A stretch of DNA of 36,446 bases, taken from positions 1 through 36,446 of the IMG/VR virus record IMGVR_UViG_3300020401_000039; one strand, written 5' to 3'. How positions within the stretch are numbered: position 1 is the stretch's first letter; every line of letters starts with the position of its first letter. The notes under the pieces are model-generated. The model did no database searches. It worked only from the letters and a program-made list of their open reading frames with translations, and was not told the origin of the DNA. A program made the position numbers and the translations under genes. This document shows, one piece after another, positions 24,673-31,000 of this stretch. Source of the DNA: a virus.

Positions 24673-24906
24673 ATGAAGTATCTCTATCTTGTAGACCATT
24701 TTATTGGTTTTCCAGCATCAGAATATGGTGGTGTATGGAATGTGGTAGCAGAAAATGATGAGCAATGTTTTGATGTTGTGGTCTGTGAGGATGATGATCT
24801 AAATATTGGTTGTTATGGTAAATTGAGAGAAAACATCAGTAAGGCACCTAGATTTGCTCTTGTTGATGAGGAACGTAGTAGAGTAGTACTGTCCTTTATT
24901 ACTTAA
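24673..24906 (+). CDS. Small cyanophage-type protein of unknown function
   Basis: 77 residues, 'MKYLYLVDHFIGFPASEYGG' then 'VWNVVAENDEQCFDVVVCED' and 'FALVDEERSRVVLSFIT'. Alternating strands suggest a compact beta fold. AAGGAG lies 6 bases upstream. No recognised motif. Confidence 0.6.
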   Translation: MKYLYLVDHFIGFPASEYGGVWNVVAENDEQCFDVVVCEDDDLNIGCYGKLRENISKAPRFALVDEERSRVVLSFIT

Positions 24907-24910
24907 ACAA

Positions 24911-25135
24911 ATGTCAAAAGCAACTGACCCAAACAATCCACTGTATGATCCCAATGACAAGTATCTTGAATACAAGGTAGACCTTCATACTAATGAAGAG
25001 CATTCACCTGATGAATGGGATCCTGCAACAGAAGGTAAACTTTCTGACCCAGCAGAGAGACATCGTGATAAACTTCTTGATGAGTTCTGTGACAACCATC
25101 CTGGTTCACCTATGTGCAAGGTATTTGACGAATGA
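24911..25135 (+). CDS. CP12-like C-terminal domain protein
   Basis: 74 residues, acidic and hydrophilic. The last 20 residues, 'KLLDEFCDNHPGSPMCKVFD' plus Glu, carry Cys60 and Cys69 in a CX8C pair with a Pro between them and an acidic aromatic end. This matches the C-terminal redox loop of CP12, the intrinsically disordered Calvin-cycle regulator that binds GAPDH and PRK. The N-terminal cysteine pair and the AWD_VEEL core of canonical CP12 are not seen. Cyanophages are known to carry cp12. I rate this as CP12-like, not a full CP12. Confidence 0.5.
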   Translation: MSKATDPNNPLYDPNDKYLEYKVDLHTNEEHSPDEWDPATEGKLSDPAERHRDKLLDEFCDNHPGSPMCKVFDE

Positions 25136-25299
25136 CTGACAAAGAGAAAGCAGCATTGGGATTGATGATTGAGAGTGTTCTTAAACCAGACTCCAAACTT
25201 CGTGGATGCGCATACAACCAGGACTGCTATGATGAGTTAATGGAATGGCGTAGTAAGATGTTGGAGATGCTTTATGACCACCAAAGACAAAAAGTTTGA
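25132..25299 (+). CDS. Small protein of unknown function
   Basis: 55 residues, 'MTDKEKAALGLMIESVLKPD' then 'SKLRGCAYNQDCYDELMEWR'. Helical, with Cys26 and Cys32. Starts in an ATGA overlap with the CP12-like gene, so the two are probably translated together, and overlaps 25274. Confidence 0.5.
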   Translation: MTDKEKAALGLMIESVLKPDSKLRGCAYNQDCYDELMEWRSKMLEMLYDHQRQKV

Positions 25300-25405
25300 A
25301 GACTTATGGTGGGAGATGGAGGAAATTGAACCTCTGACCCCACCATCAAAAAAACATTGTAATGAATCTGATGAAGTTCCCACACAAAGCACCAAAAGGG
25401 TATGA
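25274..25405 (+). CDS. Very small protein of unknown function
   Basis: 43 residues, 'MTTKDKKFEDLWWEMEEIEP' then 'LTPPSKKHCNESDEVPTQST'. It overlaps 25132 by 26 bases and 25362 by 44 bases. The overlap with the following gene is longer than usual, which lowers confidence in this entry or in the upstream start of 25362. Confidence 0.4.
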   Translation: MTTKDKKFEDLWWEMEEIEPLTPPSKKHCNESDEVPTQSTKRV

Positions 25406-25643
25406 GTATTGGAGTGATGATTACTCCAAGACAATCAAAAGGATTTGGATACGCAATCTAGGAACATTTACATATACACAAGAACAACCTAGTGCAGTGT
25501 GGGGGTTTTTCAACAGAAAAACTGGCCAGTTTATTTCACCAATTAACTGGAAGAAACCTGGTAAGGTAGTGGATATCAATGATACATCTCCTTATACAGC
25601 AATGCCTCTTAATCTCACACCATTAGAAGCAGCATTTCAATGA
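25362..25643 (+). CDS. Phage protein of unknown function with TG..P..W..P motif
   Basis: 93 residues; ATG at 25371 ('MKFPHKAPKGYEYW') is an equally good start. The central stretch 'FFNRKTGQFISPINWKKPGK' parallels 'FVDKNTGDVYKPASYKAPAK' in the 31591 product, so both seem to belong to one widespread phage family without known function. Four bases overlap the next gene. Confidence 0.6.
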   Translation: MNLMKFPHKAPKGYEYWSDDYSKTIKRIWIRNLGTFTYTQEQPSAVWGFFNRKTGQFISPINWKKPGKVVDINDTSPYTAMPLNLTPLEAAFQ

Positions 25644-25936
25644 GTTACATACCTAAGGTTAATGATTATGTGAGGTGGACAACTCCACTGGGCAGAGTGA
25701 CAGAGGGATGGGTATATTTTGCCTGTGATTTATCAATTAGTATTGAGGTTGGGGTAAAAGATAAACCAAAGTGTATGTACACAAAGGAAGAAAAGCATAA
25801 GAAGATTCATATCTTGGTTGTATGCCCTAGTTTCTTGTGGAATGAGTTAGAATATATCAAAAGCAGGAAATCACATTATGATGATGACCCTGTTGACCTT
25901 TATAAGTCCCAACCATATAGAAACTCTGATCCATGA
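25640..25936 (+). CDS. Phage protein of unknown function
   Basis: 98 residues, 'MSYIPKVNDYVRWTTPLGRV' at the N-terminus looks like a small SH3-like barrel ('TEGWVYFACDLSISIEVGVK'), followed by basic 'CMYTKEEKHKKIHILVVCPS' and a polar tail. ATGA overlaps at both ends place it in a tight operon. A promoter-like element for the next gene lies in its 3' end. Confidence 0.6.
   Translation: MSYIPKVNDYVRWTTPLGRVTEGWVYFACDLSISIEVGVKDKPKCMYTKEEKHKKIHILVVCPSFLWNELEYIKSRKSHYDDDPVDLYKSQPYRNSDP
25893..25921 (+). promoter_or_regulatory. Sigma-70-like promoter
   Basis: TTGACC (25893-25898), 17 bases, TATAGA (25916-25921). The ATG at 25933 is only 11 nt after the -10, so a transcript would be nearly leaderless for that gene. 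Confidence 0.35.
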
Positions 25937-26139
25937 CACAATGTATAGATCCCAGCAATGATGGATATTTCACAGTAACATCAAACAAACCATATAATAG
26001 ACACCATTATAAGATGGTATTCTCAAATGGTCAGTCAGAAGATTATAAAACTTGGGAAGAAGTAAAAATAAGATGGTTTGAAACACCAGGGCAGTTTTTA
26101 TCACATATTGAGGTTATTGACAAGAAAAAAGGATTCTGA
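25933..26139 (+). CDS. Small phage protein of unknown function
   Basis: 68 residues, 'MTQCIDPSNDGYFTVTSNKP' then 'YNRHHYKMVFSNGQSEDYKT' and 'WEEVKIRWFETPGQFLSHIE'. Predicted alpha/beta, basic. Overlaps 25640 by four bases. Its final codons contain the TTGACA of the promoter for the metalloprotease gene. Confidence 0.55.
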   Translation: MTQCIDPSNDGYFTVTSNKPYNRHHYKMVFSNGQSEDYKTWEEVKIRWFETPGQFLSHIEVIDKKKGF

Positions 26140-26145
26140 TAAAAT
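26117..26145 (+). promoter_or_regulatory. Sigma-70 promoter, near consensus
   Basis: TTGACA (26117-26122), 17 bases, TAAAAT (26140-26145): 11 of 12 consensus positions. The ATG at 26164 is 18 nt after the -10. Confidence 0.6.
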
Positions 26146-26163
26146 ACAAAAAAAGATATAATT

Positions 26164-26847
26164 ATGAAAAGAATTAGCATCATTGCATCAACTCTGCTTG
26201 CATTGTCTATCCCTGTAAGTGCATTAGCAGAGGGTGATGTTGGTAGTAAAGTCAAAGGATGGAAAACATATGACTCTCTGGGTTGTATGATGTTGCGTGA
26301 ATGTACTGATGGTGTGAAACCAGTTGTATCTCTGTTAGATGTATCCAAGGAGTATGATAACTGGGAGGACTTTACTATTATTACCTCTGAATTCAATAGT
26401 ATGGTTAACTCACTCAATCAGGTGGGTGTAGGTGTCTATCTTGCTGACTCAAAGTATTTCCCTGTTGGTCATCGTGGTGTATATCACACTGTTGGTAATA
26501 ACTTCTTCCTGAATAGAGATTATATGGATGATCCTGGTGTCCTGATGTCTGTAATGCGTCATGAAGGATGGCACGCAGCACAAGATTGTATGGCAGGCAC
26601 TATCAACAATAGTCTGGTTGCTATTATTAAACCAGAAGAGGATGTTCCACCACTGTGGCGTGGATTAGCAGAGAGAACTTATCCATCTGCTGCTGTGCCT
26701 TGGGAAGCAGAAGCAGGATGGGCAGGTAGAACAGAAGGAATGACTGCAAAAGCACTTGCTGCTTGTGCTAAGGGTAATATGTGGGAGGTTTATGAACCAA
26801 CTCCTAAGACTAAGGAATGGTTGCAGAATAATGGTTTTCTTGACTAA
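26164..26847 (+). CDS. Exported HExxH metalloprotease-like protein
   Basis: 227 residues. A signal peptide is clear: 'MKR', hydrophobic 'ISIIASTLLALSIPV', cleavage after 'SALA' (about residue 22). The zinc motif is His133-Glu-Gly-Trp-His137, followed by 'AAQDC'. Glu183 or Glu181 in 'WEAEAGWAG' is a likely third (gluzincin) ligand. Cys41, 47, 142 and 201 could form disulfides in the periplasm. The 31001 product has the same plan, so the two are paralogues. Target could be cell envelope or host periplasmic protein; not determined. Confidence 0.65.
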   Translation: MKRISIIASTLLALSIPVSALAEGDVGSKVKGWKTYDSLGCMMLRECTDGVKPVVSLLDVSKEYDNWEDFTIITSEFNSMVNSLNQVGVGVYLADSKYFPVGHRGVYHTVGNNFFLNRDYMDDPGVLMSVMRHEGWHAAQDCMAGTINNSLVAIIKPEEDVPPLWRGLAERTYPSAAVPWEAEAGWAGRTEGMTAKALAACAKGNMWEVYEPTPKTKEWLQNNGFLD

Positions 26848-26855
26848 ATTATCCA

Positions 26856-27059
26856 ATGTGGAGACTCTGGGCACTTGCTCTTGGTAGAAAAGAGGGCAGA
26901 AATAAAAGAGATGCTGATAGGATTGCTATCATTCGCACTCTCATAATGGTACAGTTGATTGTTACCAATATGTTCATTATATCAGGGAATGTTAAAAATC
27001 TATTCTTTGACACTAAATATAGTGATTGTCCAGTTAAAATAGTGTCCACCACACCTTGA
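26856..27059 (+). CDS. Small membrane protein, cyanophage type
   Basis: 67 residues. The N-terminus 'MWRLWALALGRKEGRNKRDA' followed by a transmembrane segment 'IIRTLIMVQLIVTNMFIISG' (about residues 25-44) is a pattern I recognise from many cyanomyoviruses, where the function is unknown. A basic cytoplasmic segment precedes the helix, so the N-terminus is probably inside. Starts eight bases after the metalloprotease stop codon. Confidence 0.65.
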   Translation: MWRLWALALGRKEGRNKRDADRIAIIRTLIMVQLIVTNMFIISGNVKNLFFDTKYSDCPVKIVSTTP

Positions 27060-27084
27060 CTGTGAACACTAGATGCTCTATTAT
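27056..27084 (+). promoter_or_regulatory. Sigma-70-like promoter
   Basis: TTGACT (27056-27061), 17 bases, TATTAT (27079-27084). ATG at 27111 is 26 nt after the -10, with AGGAG between. Confidence 0.55.
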
Positions 27085-27110
27085 GTTAATGTAACAACAG
27101 GAGTGTTCCA

Positions 27111-27281
27111 ATGTCTTTCACTGCGTATCCTCAAAAAGCAAAGTATCGTGTGACTCTTGAGATTGATGTTTTGGATGACTTCAACCCGCATAATATTGAC
27201 TGGGAGAAGATTCTTGATGTCCAGGGTAATGAAAGTGTCACAGCATATATTGAAGACCTGAGCACTCCTGATCGTTGGTAA
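27111..27281 (+). CDS. Small phage protein of unknown function
   Basis: 56 residues: 'MSFTAYPQKAKYRVTLEIDV' then 'LDDFNPHNIDWEKILDVQGN' and 'ESVTAYIEDLSTPDRW'. Strand-helix-strand-like pattern. AGGAG stands 8 bases before the ATG. It has its own sigma-70-like promoter. No homologue recognised with confidence. Confidence 0.6.
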   Translation: MSFTAYPQKAKYRVTLEIDVLDDFNPHNIDWEKILDVQGNESVTAYIEDLSTPDRW

Positions 27282-27291
27282 ATTAGTTAAC

Positions 27292-27333
27292 TTTGGTGGA
27301 TATAAATACTTCTAAGATTTACTATCCACCAAA
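27292..27333 (+). promoter_or_regulatory. Hairpin spanning a late promoter and start codon
   Basis: Left arm TTTGGTGGATA (27292-27302) and right arm TATCCACCAAA (27323-27333) are perfect complements. Inside, TAAAT (27303-27307) pairs with ATTTA (27317-27321) after one bulged C, closing a 9-nt loop. The A of the start codon at 27333 is in the stem. The late box TATAAATA lies at 27301-27308, so late transcripts would start past the left arm and escape the hairpin. Read-through transcripts would fold and block the start. Confidence 0.7.
27301..27308 (+). promoter_or_regulatory. gp55-type late promoter
   Basis: Perfect TATAAATA, 24 nt before the ATG at 27333. Predicted start of transcription about 27313-27316, i.e. 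within the loop of the hairpin. Likely drives 27333, 27526 and 28296. Confidence 0.75.
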
Positions 27334-27524
27334 TGGCATATCATATCACTAGACCTAACGCTCTTGATCCTTCTAAGGTTGTCTACTACACAGGTGGTAA
27401 CACTTGGAGTGATAATCCTGCTGATAAGAAATCTTTTACCACCAAGGCAAAAGCAGAAGAACTGTTTCCCAATCCTGATGGACAAAATGGTGGATTTAAG
27501 AATGCAACAGCAGTAAAGAGTTGA
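27333..27524 (+). CDS. Small phage protein of unknown function, late expressed
   Basis: 63 residues, 'MAYHITRPNALDPSKVVYYT' then 'GGNTWSDNPADKKSFTTKAK' and 'AEELFPNPDGQNGGFKNATA'. Resembles small cyanophage proteins with a 'Y..G...W...P..K..Y.T...A' pattern. No Shine-Dalgarno. The start codon is at the base of the 27292-27333 hairpin. One base separates it from the next gene. Confidence 0.6.
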   Translation: MAYHITRPNALDPSKVVYYTGGNTWSDNPADKKSFTTKAKAEELFPNPDGQNGGFKNATAVKS

Positions 27525-27525
27525 A

Positions 27526-28299
27526 ATGAAAACCTTTCAACAATTTCAAGAGGATATTACTCCTGATGAGAATCCTCTCAACCAAGCAAATAAGAACGCT
27601 GAATATCGTCAGAGAAGACAGAAAGTAAAGCAGCGTAAGATGGCACAACATCATACCTCTACTAATATGGAAGAGGTTGAGGTTGATGAGGTCTATGATC
27701 CAGAGATCCAAGGTAGATCTCAGATCAAGCAGACTGGTGATGGTGGACGTAAAGAACCTAAAAGAGATACTGCATCAAGAAGACGTCCAGGTGTAAAACC
27801 TAGGATGAAAGCAATAGGTGGTGGCAAATCTGCACCAGTTGGTGAATATAAAGACAGGAAAGATATTGGTGCAACCAAGGCAAGAAGTGAAAGAGAGTCA
27901 CAACCAACAAAAGAACGTGGTTCTGCTGAGGTTAAGCAGTCATATGCTGATAAAGTAAAAGCAGAGAGAAGAGCAGCAGCAAAGGCAAGAATTGCTGCTA
28001 AGAAAGGTGGTGGTGAGGTAAAGAAAGACAAGACATCTGCCAAGGATGCTGAAAAGCAAGCATCTAAACTGTTGAAGAAGAAAGCAGAGAAAAAGGTAGA
28101 CCCTGGTTATAAACCACGTGAGGCATCAGGATACACTAGAAAGGAGAGAATGAAGATCACCAGAGCAGGTGAACGTGAGTTGAAAGGTATCATGAAGAAG
28201 CAGGAAACTGACAAGTATAAGAAAGCAACTGGTCAGAATCCTGATAGAAAAGGCATGACCAAGATTCTTGGTAGAGTTAACAAGAGGATGAGCACATGA
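27526..28299 (+). CDS. Basic protein with capsid-targeting-like N-terminus (putative internal virion protein)
   Basis: 257 residues, strongly basic and Lys/Arg/Gly-rich with no hydrophobic core, so likely disordered and nucleic-acid binding. The N-terminus 'MKTFQQFQEDI' resembles the T4 capsid-targeting sequence of internal proteins (MK-T-Y/F-xx-F-xx-E). The exact (L/I)xE prohead-protease site is less clear here than in the next gene. Late promoter and adjacency to 28296 fit a packaged, DNA-associated protein. Confidence 0.55.
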   Translation: MKTFQQFQEDITPDENPLNQANKNAEYRQRRQKVKQRKMAQHHTSTNMEEVEVDEVYDPEIQGRSQIKQTGDGGRKEPKRDTASRRRPGVKPRMKAIGGGKSAPVGEYKDRKDIGATKARSERESQPTKERGSAEVKQSYADKVKAERRAAAKARIAAKKGGGEVKKDKTSAKDAEKQASKLLKKKAEKKVDPGYKPREASGYTRKERMKITRAGERELKGIMKKQETDKYKKATGQNPDRKGMTKILGRVNKRMST

Positions 28300-28991
28300 A
28301 ATCTTTCAGCAACTTTATCCAAGAGGCAAGATCTGCTGATGAAATCACAGCAGATGCCAGAGAACAAAATAGAGAGAGAAGTGCAGAGGCAAGAAAGAGA
28401 TTGCGTGCTAAAAGAGATGCAATCAAAGCAAATACTGATGTTAGATTAGGTGGTGTATCACATAATGAAGAAACTATTCTAGAATATTCTGGTCAAGCAA
28501 TCACTAATACCACACAAGGTGGTGGATCTGGGACCAGAGATGATATGGACAGAAAACTGATTGACAGAGTGAGAGGAAGAACTAATGCCAAGAAAGCAAC
28601 TAACAATGTTGCTAAACAGTCAGGACAATCTGTAAAGAATGCCACTGACAATACAGCAGGCACAGGTTCACAAAGAAAACCACAACCTTATAGACAAGCA
28701 AATAAGACTGCATCTGCTAAACCTGAAAAAGGTGGTGCAATCACAAAGACAGGTGATAGGAAACCATCTGCAATGGTCAAGAAACCAGTATCAAAAGCAG
28801 TTGCACAAGTGAGAGTTAAAGTTCATGGTGGAAGACCTGGATTAGGCACAGCACAGAGACCAGATCTTGCTGGTGTTAAACCTAAACCAATGATTGCTGC
28901 TGCTCCACAACAGAAACCAATTGCTGGTGGTAGTCAACAGAAACTGTCTGGTAGTCCACAGAGAAAAGCATTACCTGCTGCAAGGAGTTAA
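28296..28991 (+). CDS. Basic protein with capsid-targeting sequence (putative internal virion protein)
   Basis: 231 residues. The N-terminus 'MKSFSNFIQEARSADE' closely matches T4 internal-protein targeting peptides. 'I-Q-E' followed by Ala (residues 8-11) is a good prohead protease gp21 site ((L/I)xE). The rest is basic and low-complexity ('ARKRLRAKRDAIKANTD', then Pro/Gln/Lys-rich). It overlaps 27526 as ATGA. Prediction: packaged with DNA and processed in the head. Not shown by sequence: any enzymatic activity. Confidence 0.6.
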   Translation: MKSFSNFIQEARSADEITADAREQNRERSAEARKRLRAKRDAIKANTDVRLGGVSHNEETILEYSGQAITNTTQGGGSGTRDDMDRKLIDRVRGRTNAKKATNNVAKQSGQSVKNATDNTAGTGSQRKPQPYRQANKTASAKPEKGGAITKTGDRKPSAMVKKPVSKAVAQVRVKVHGGRPGLGTAQRPDLAGVKPKPMIAAAPQQKPIAGGSQQKLSGSPQRKALPAARS

Positions 28992-28992
28992 A

Positions 28993-29021
28993 GTTAGTAA
29001 CCTCCAAAGGTCTACTATATT
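28993..29021 (+). promoter_or_regulatory. GTTAGT-17-TATATT promoter module, copy 1
   Basis: GTTAGT (28993-28998), 17-base spacer, TATATT (29016-29021), ATG 15 nt later at 29037. Preceded by the TAA stop of 28296, which continues in frame as TAA-AGT-TAG-TAA. Confidence 0.7.
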
Positions 29022-29036
29022 GATTGATACTACATT

Positions 29037-29252
29037 ATGACTCTATTCATTGCCAAGGGTGCCTGGAAGGATCACAGAGGTGCTCGTCATAACTTTCAGA
29101 TAGAATCTGACAGGGCAGAGCGTAGGTTTATTGCCTCACTTGTTGCTGCTCAGTATCCTTGTGAAGAAAAAGATGTTATAATCAACTCAGTCAGACGTCC
29201 ACAATCTGACCACATTTCTAACTTCCAAGGGTATGAAAGACAACCCTATTAA
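29037..29252 (+). CDS. Small cyanophage-type protein of unknown function
   Basis: 71 residues, 'MTLFIAKGAWKDHRGARHNF' then 'QIESDRAERRFIASLVAAQY' and 'VIINSVRRPQS'. Basic, alpha/beta. Monocistronic between two copies of the GTTAGTAACC module. No domain recognised. Confidence 0.6.
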   Translation: MTLFIAKGAWKDHRGARHNFQIESDRAERRFIASLVAAQYPCEEKDVIINSVRRPQSDHISNFQGYERQPY

Positions 29253-29253
29253 A

Positions 29254-29282
29254 GTTAGTAACCTCTGAATGTCCACTATATT
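29254..29282 (+). promoter_or_regulatory. GTTAGT-17-TATATT promoter module, copy 2
   Basis: GTTAGT (29254-29259), 17 bases, TATATT (29277-29282), ATG of the helicase 15 nt later. TAA-AGT-TAG-TAA in frame with the preceding gene. Confidence 0.7.
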
Positions 29283-29297
29283 ACAAGCACACTTTTG

Positions 29298-30476
29298 ATG
29301 ATCACTCTTCGTCCTCACCAGCAGACTGCCCTTGATGCTATGCGTCAGTCTGCACTGGGTCAAATCATTGTCCCCACTGGTGGTGGTAAGACTCTGATTG
29401 CAATCATGGATGCTGTGAAGCGTTTTGAGGTCAATGTTCCCAGAAATATTGTTGTTGTCTGCCCCAGGATTCTTCTGATTGAGCAACTCTCTGCTGAGTA
29501 TCTTGAGCATGTGACTAATGCTAATGTCCTCCATGTTCACAGTGGTGAGACAAAGCATTTCAGAACTACTAAGTCTGATCGCATCAAACTGTTTGTAGAG
29601 ATGTGCAACATGGTGCGTGAGCATACTATTATCTTCACCACTTATCACTCTCTCCATCGTATTGTTGATGCAGATATTGCTGTTGATACAATCTACTTTG
29701 ATGAGGCACATAACAGTGTTCAGCGTCACTTCTATCCTTCCACTGAACATTTCAGTAAGAAGGCAGATCGCTGCTACTATTTCACTGCCACACGCAAGAC
29801 TTCTGTTACTACCAACAAACCAGGCATGAACTGGGTTGAGACTTATGGTCAGGTGATTGCACGTGTCTCTGCTCCCACACTTGTGGATGGTGGTTTTATC
29901 CTCCCCCCTAAGGTCAAGGTGATTGATATGGACAAGTATCCTGTCAAGTCAATCACTCCTTGCATGGATTCACGCAATGTCCTTGCATCTATTGATGAGA
30001 TTGCAATCAAGAAAGTGTTGGTCTGTGTCAAAACTACCAAGCAACTTATCAATCTGTTTCAGACAGACTTTGCCTATCAGTTGTCTCAGCGTGGTTACTC
30101 TTACCTCTACATCACATCAAAGACTGGTGCTGTTGTTGATGGCAAGAAGGTCAACAGAGAGAAGTTCTTTGAGATCTTGAATACTTGGGGCAAGGATCCT
30201 GACAAGAAGTTTGTTGTCCTGCACAGGTCAATCCTGTCTGAGGGTATCAACTGCTCTGAACTTGAAGGTGTTGTCTTCCTCAGAAATATGGATGCTATTG
30301 AACTTGCACAAACTATTGGCAGAGTTATCAGGGTTGGTAGTGATGCTAAAACTTATGGTTGCCTTTGTGTTCCAGTGTACTCCAATGTTGGTATTGCAAC
30401 AGAGAAGTCACTTCAAAGGGTTGTAGATATTGTCTTTGAGAGAGGTGAGATGCTAGACTCTGTTGCAAGGAGGTAA
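29298..30476 (+). CDS. SF2 DNA/RNA helicase
   Basis: 392 residues from the ATG at 29298; an upstream TTG at 29295 is not needed. Walker A 'PTGGGKT' at 26-32, DEAH box at 135-138, motif III 'TAT' at 163-165, motif VI 'QTIGRVIR' at 338-345. An N-terminal 'LRPHQQTALDAM' Q-like segment completes the core. It resembles the restriction-enzyme res/UvsW group of phage helicases, but is shorter than T4 UvsW and lacks an obvious accessory domain, so I do not give a gene symbol. Likely replication, recombination or repair. First gene of a three-gene unit. Confidence 0.85.
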   Translation: MITLRPHQQTALDAMRQSALGQIIVPTGGGKTLIAIMDAVKRFEVNVPRNIVVVCPRILLIEQLSAEYLEHVTNANVLHVHSGETKHFRTTKSDRIKLFVEMCNMVREHTIIFTTYHSLHRIVDADIAVDTIYFDEAHNSVQRHFYPSTEHFSKKADRCYYFTATRKTSVTTNKPGMNWVETYGQVIARVSAPTLVDGGFILPPKVKVIDMDKYPVKSITPCMDSRNVLASIDEIAIKKVLVCVKTTKQLINLFQTDFAYQLSQRGYSYLYITSKTGAVVDGKKVNREKFFEILNTWGKDPDKKFVVLHRSILSEGINCSELEGVVFLRNMDAIELAQTIGRVIRVGSDAKTYGCLCVPVYSNVGIATEKSLQRVVDIVFERGEMLDSVARR

Positions 30477-30479
30477 TCT

Positions 30480-30695
30480 ATGAAGGTTATTAACCATAAC
30501 TCAAATATCCTCCATCCTGTCTCACCAGAGACAGGATTTGTGGTGGGTAAGGATATGTTATATGCAGCAGTTCCTGTTGCTGGCAGCAAGACTAAACTTG
30601 CTATTGTATATCAAGGCAATATCTTGAAAGTGTGCAGAAATAGACAATCTGCCATTAGTTTTATAGATAAGCACAAACGCAGTAAGAAGAAATGA
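30480..30695 (+). CDS. Small basic phage protein of unknown function
   Basis: 71 residues, 'MKVINHNSNILHPVSPETGF' then 'VVGKDMLYAAVPVAGSKTKL' and a basic tail ending 'RSKKK'. A strong ribosome-binding site AAGGAGG lies in the last codons of the helicase gene, so it is translated from the same message. Overlaps 30692 by four bases. Confidence 0.6.
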   Translation: MKVINHNSNILHPVSPETGFVVGKDMLYAAVPVAGSKTKLAIVYQGNILKVCRNRQSAISFIDKHKRSKKK

Positions 30696-30955
30696 AGAAG
30701 AGAATCAAGTCTCTGGGTGAACTCCAAAAGCATCTAAATGCACTGGTTAAGAAACATGGAGAGGCAGCACCCTGTGCTGCTTGGTTAATCACCAGAGATG
30801 ATTACACTACCATTGATGACAATATGAGACAGGTTTCTGTCACTGCACAGCAGGCAAAATCAATGATTGATGATGTCCATCTCTTTGAGTATGTCTACAT
30901 TGATGACCATTTGAGAAGAATTATTGACAATGGTAAGTCAACTAACAAACTTTAA
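30692..30955 (+). CDS. Small phage protein of unknown function
   Basis: 87 residues, 'MKKRIKSLGELQKHLNALVK' (basic helix) then 'KHGEAAPCAAWLITRDDYTT' and 'HLFEYVYIDDHLRRIIDNG'. The pattern of charged helix plus 'AAWLIT' strand is seen in small cyanophage proteins. ATGA coupling to 30480. No motif that gives a function. Confidence 0.6.
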   Translation: MKKRIKSLGELQKHLNALVKKHGEAAPCAAWLITRDDYTTIDDNMRQVSVTAQQAKSMIDDVHLFEYVYIDDHLRRIIDNGKSTNKL

Positions 30956-30956
30956 T

Positions 30957-30985
30957 GTTAGTAACCCTTAAATGTCCTCCACATT
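30957..30985 (+). promoter_or_regulatory. GTTAGT-17-CACATT promoter module, copy 3
   Basis: GTTAGT (30957-30962), 17 bases, CACATT (30980-30985), ATG 15 nt later at 31001. The weakest -10 together with copy 5. Stop codons read TAA-TGT-TAG-TAA. Confidence 0.55.
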
Positions 30986-31000
30986 ACAACACCCTACACT

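Noticed and set aside
29298-30476. Naming the helicase uvsW
   Set aside because: Core motifs fit SF2 broadly, but length and missing accessory domains do not allow a firm assignment from sequence alone.
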